Positions 62,789 to 64,000 of a DNA stretch of 64,000 nt are shown piece after piece. Below the pieces are notes generated by a model, which saw only the letters and a list, made by a program, of their open reading frames with translations, was not told the origin of the DNA and made no database searches. The position numbers were made by a program, and so were the translations under genes. Source of the stretch: Oscheius dolichura (Eukaryota > Nematoda > Chromadorea > Rhabditida > Rhabditidae); NCBI GenBank assembly GCA_932521035.1, contig OW051492.1, forward strand, positions 8,928,001 through 8,992,000. The letters are read 5' to 3'. Position 1 is the first letter of the stretch. Each line of letters starts with the position of its first letter.

Positions 62789-62885
62789 ACTGCGGGACCC
62801 GTTCGTGGTGGGACCCCCCCCATTCAGATGTCAAGGGTTCAATTCCTCCTTCGAGCAAGATCTTTTGTTTTGTTTATTTAGTGTT
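62789..62885 (+). repeat. tRNA-like element at the satellite edge
   Basis: Begins tgcgggacccgttcgtggtg exactly where the satellite stops. It has ggttcaattcc at 62836-62846 (full match to the B-box consensus), a cctccttcga flank, then gatcttttgttttg. The body, B-box region and T-rich tail match the minus-strand units at 13.9-14.16 kb. The part that would carry the A box is replaced by satellite, so this copy is 5'-truncated. Confidence 0.55.
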
Positions 62886-62910
62886 TTTGTTTTGTTTATT
62901 TAGTGTTTTT
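62867..62910 (+). repeat. 22-bp tandem duplication
   Basis: Two perfect copies of a T-rich 22-mer (gttttgtttatttagtg plus ttttt) at 62867-62888 and 62889-62910, with the start of a third. It is an extension of the tRNA-like element's tail. Confidence 0.8.
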
Positions 62911-62929
62911 GTTTTGTTATAAAATATGT

Positions 62930-64000
62930 TTCGCTGCGAGATTCTTCAGCAGTTACTGCCAGTTCTCCGACAGAACATCGGCGCCTGACGAAACGAGAAG
63001 AAGAAAAATACGTGAGAATGAGGCAAAAAGAGTCGCGAGAGTCGCTGAAGCTGGAGAGGTGGCAGCAGAAAGAAGGAGGAGAAATGCGGAGAGCATGCAG
63101 AGAGCAAGGGCCGTTGAGACTGAAGACGTGACAGCAGCTAGAAGGAGACAGAATGCTGAGACAATGCGGACGATCAGAGCCAGAGCGGCAACAGAAGATG
63201 CCGCTACAAGGAGAGAAGCCAACTCTTCTGCTCATCGTCAACAACGGCAAAGGTAAGCCATTTGAATCCTAGACTGAACTGTATCTATTATTTAGTCAAA
63301 GTGCTCAACAAAGAGCTGAAATAAATGCCAGTCGACGAATTCAACGGCGATCTGGAATTACATACGCCGGTCTCAACGGTCAGCCACCTCCAGTTCCCCA
63401 CTATCTGGGCTCGCTGAACCAGGATTGTTCACATTGTGGTGCCAAATTCTTTGCCGGAGAATTTCCTCGCCAGCCCGACGGCACCTACAATGTCTGCTGC
63501 CGACAAGGAACCGTCACTCTGGACCTCTTCCAGGTCTATCCGCAGTTGCTCTTGGACCTCTTCACTGGCTATCATCCACGCTCCAGAAACTTCCTGGAAA
63601 ACAGCCGACTGTTCAACACAGCTCTGGCCGTTGCTTCGGTGAACGTAAAGCTGAAGGCTCCACCAGGCCGAGGTTCTTTTGTCTTCAAGGCTCACGGAGC
63701 CATCTGCTATGAGACTGGGCCTGCTGTCCCTCAGAATACTGGAACACCGTCTTATGGCCAGTTGTTCTTCATCGACGAGACAGCAGCAGCAGATGCCCGT
63801 ATAGCCCATCCGGCCAATACCAAATGTGATCCTCAGCTTCTTCGAGAACTGAGCGCCTTCATGCGCAACAATCACGAGTACGCAAGAGAGTAGAGGACCC
63901 TCCAGGAGAGATACGAGGAGGAAAAAGAACTGGCCCGCCGTCAAAACCGGCCGATGAACCAAATCAGACTGATCTACAAAAGTGACACTCCTGATCCGAG
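62930..64000 (+). pseudogene. Helitron Rep/helicase, N-terminal part, interrupted
   Basis: An exon to 63252, a 43-bp intron and an exon from 63296 onwards are in frame. The first part (about 62985-63350) is built of 23-24-residue arginine-rich repeats (RRRRNAESMQRARAVETEDV, RRRQNAETMRTIRARAATED), like the STPR repeats seen at the start of many Helitron proteins. Then come the Helitron_like_N hallmarks: C-x2-C-G-A (CSHCGAKFFAGE), CCRQGTVTLD, FLENSRLFNTALAVASV, a FVFKAHGAICYETGP segment and SYGQLFFIDE. An in-frame TAG at 63891-63893 falls where the family normally continues; the downstream frame (RTLQERYEEEKELARRQ) stays open to the window end. Helitrons move by rolling-circle replication using the Rep HUH nuclease and a PIF1-type helicase, both of which would lie beyond 64000. 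No in-frame ATG precedes the repeats, so a first exon is missing or lost. The TAG suggests a dead copy. Confidence 0.85.

Noticed and set aside
30122-62823. More than one hundred long open frames inside the satellite on both strands
   Set aside because: They follow from the unit lengths (both 2 modulo 3) and from the lack of stops on the minus strand in short units. The minus strand has no ATG starts, and plus-strand frames end within a few units at TAA or TGA. They are not annotated as genes.
62077-62823. Minus-strand frame joining the satellite to the Helitron flank
   Set aside because: It is the satellite's open frame continuing a few codons into the tRNA-like element; nothing suggests a protein.
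1-64000. rRNA, spliced-leader or 5S genes
   Set aside because: Scanned by eye for conserved rRNA stretches and SL-type sequence; none seen.

Overview
This is eukaryotic nuclear DNA, most likely from a nematode. Genes are compact and split by many short GT-AG introns (often 40-60 bp, acceptors of the TTTTCAG type). The window holds a classic nematode cuticle collagen, an Rb-family (LIN-35 type) pocket protein, and one gene pair whose spacing fits a trans-spliced operon. The species cannot be named from the sequence.

Layout. 0.1-1.5 kb (minus): weak exons, then a small SANT/MADF-like coiled-coil protein. 2.8-3.8 kb (plus): an unrecognised gene with a repeated F-P-(N/D)-G motif. 4.0-8.4 kb (minus): Integrator subunit 8. 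8.8-10.4 kb (minus): an NDRG alpha/beta-hydrolase-fold protein directly upstream of ints-8. 11.3-12.2 kb (minus): cuticle collagen with a TATA box. 13.7-14.5 kb: a cluster of tRNA-like (SINE-like) repeats. 16.2-19.4 kb (plus): a modular unrecognised gene built of symmetric exons separated by duplicated introns. 19.4-20.3 kb (minus): a truncated second copy of the 5' end of the Rb-family gene. 21.4-25.2 kb (minus): the Rb-family gene itself. 25.6-29.7 kb (plus): VPS51, divergent from the Rb gene across a 372-bp shared promoter region.

From about 29.82 to 62.79 kb, half of the window, lies one uninterrupted satellite array. It begins less than 100 bp after the VPS51 stop codon. It is built from two related units, 20 bp and 23 bp, arranged like a two-letter text with local higher-order repeats (for example 75 units = 1,524 bp and 50 units = 1,042 bp), region-private point variants, and distinctive units at both ends. 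It ends abruptly inside a tRNA-like element carrying a good B box. That element is followed by the 5' part of a Helitron Rep/helicase gene (STPR-like N-terminus, Helitron_like_N region) that contains an in-frame TAG and runs off the window.

Functionally the unique half is a set of ordinary, unrelated cellular genes: snRNA/mRNA 3'-end and transcription control (INTS8), cell-cycle repression (Rb family), endosome-to-Golgi tethering (VPS51), cuticle, and an NDRG protein. The unusual content is the satellite, its boundaries with the tRNA-like element and Helitron, the partial Rb-gene duplication and the modular gene at 16-19 kb.
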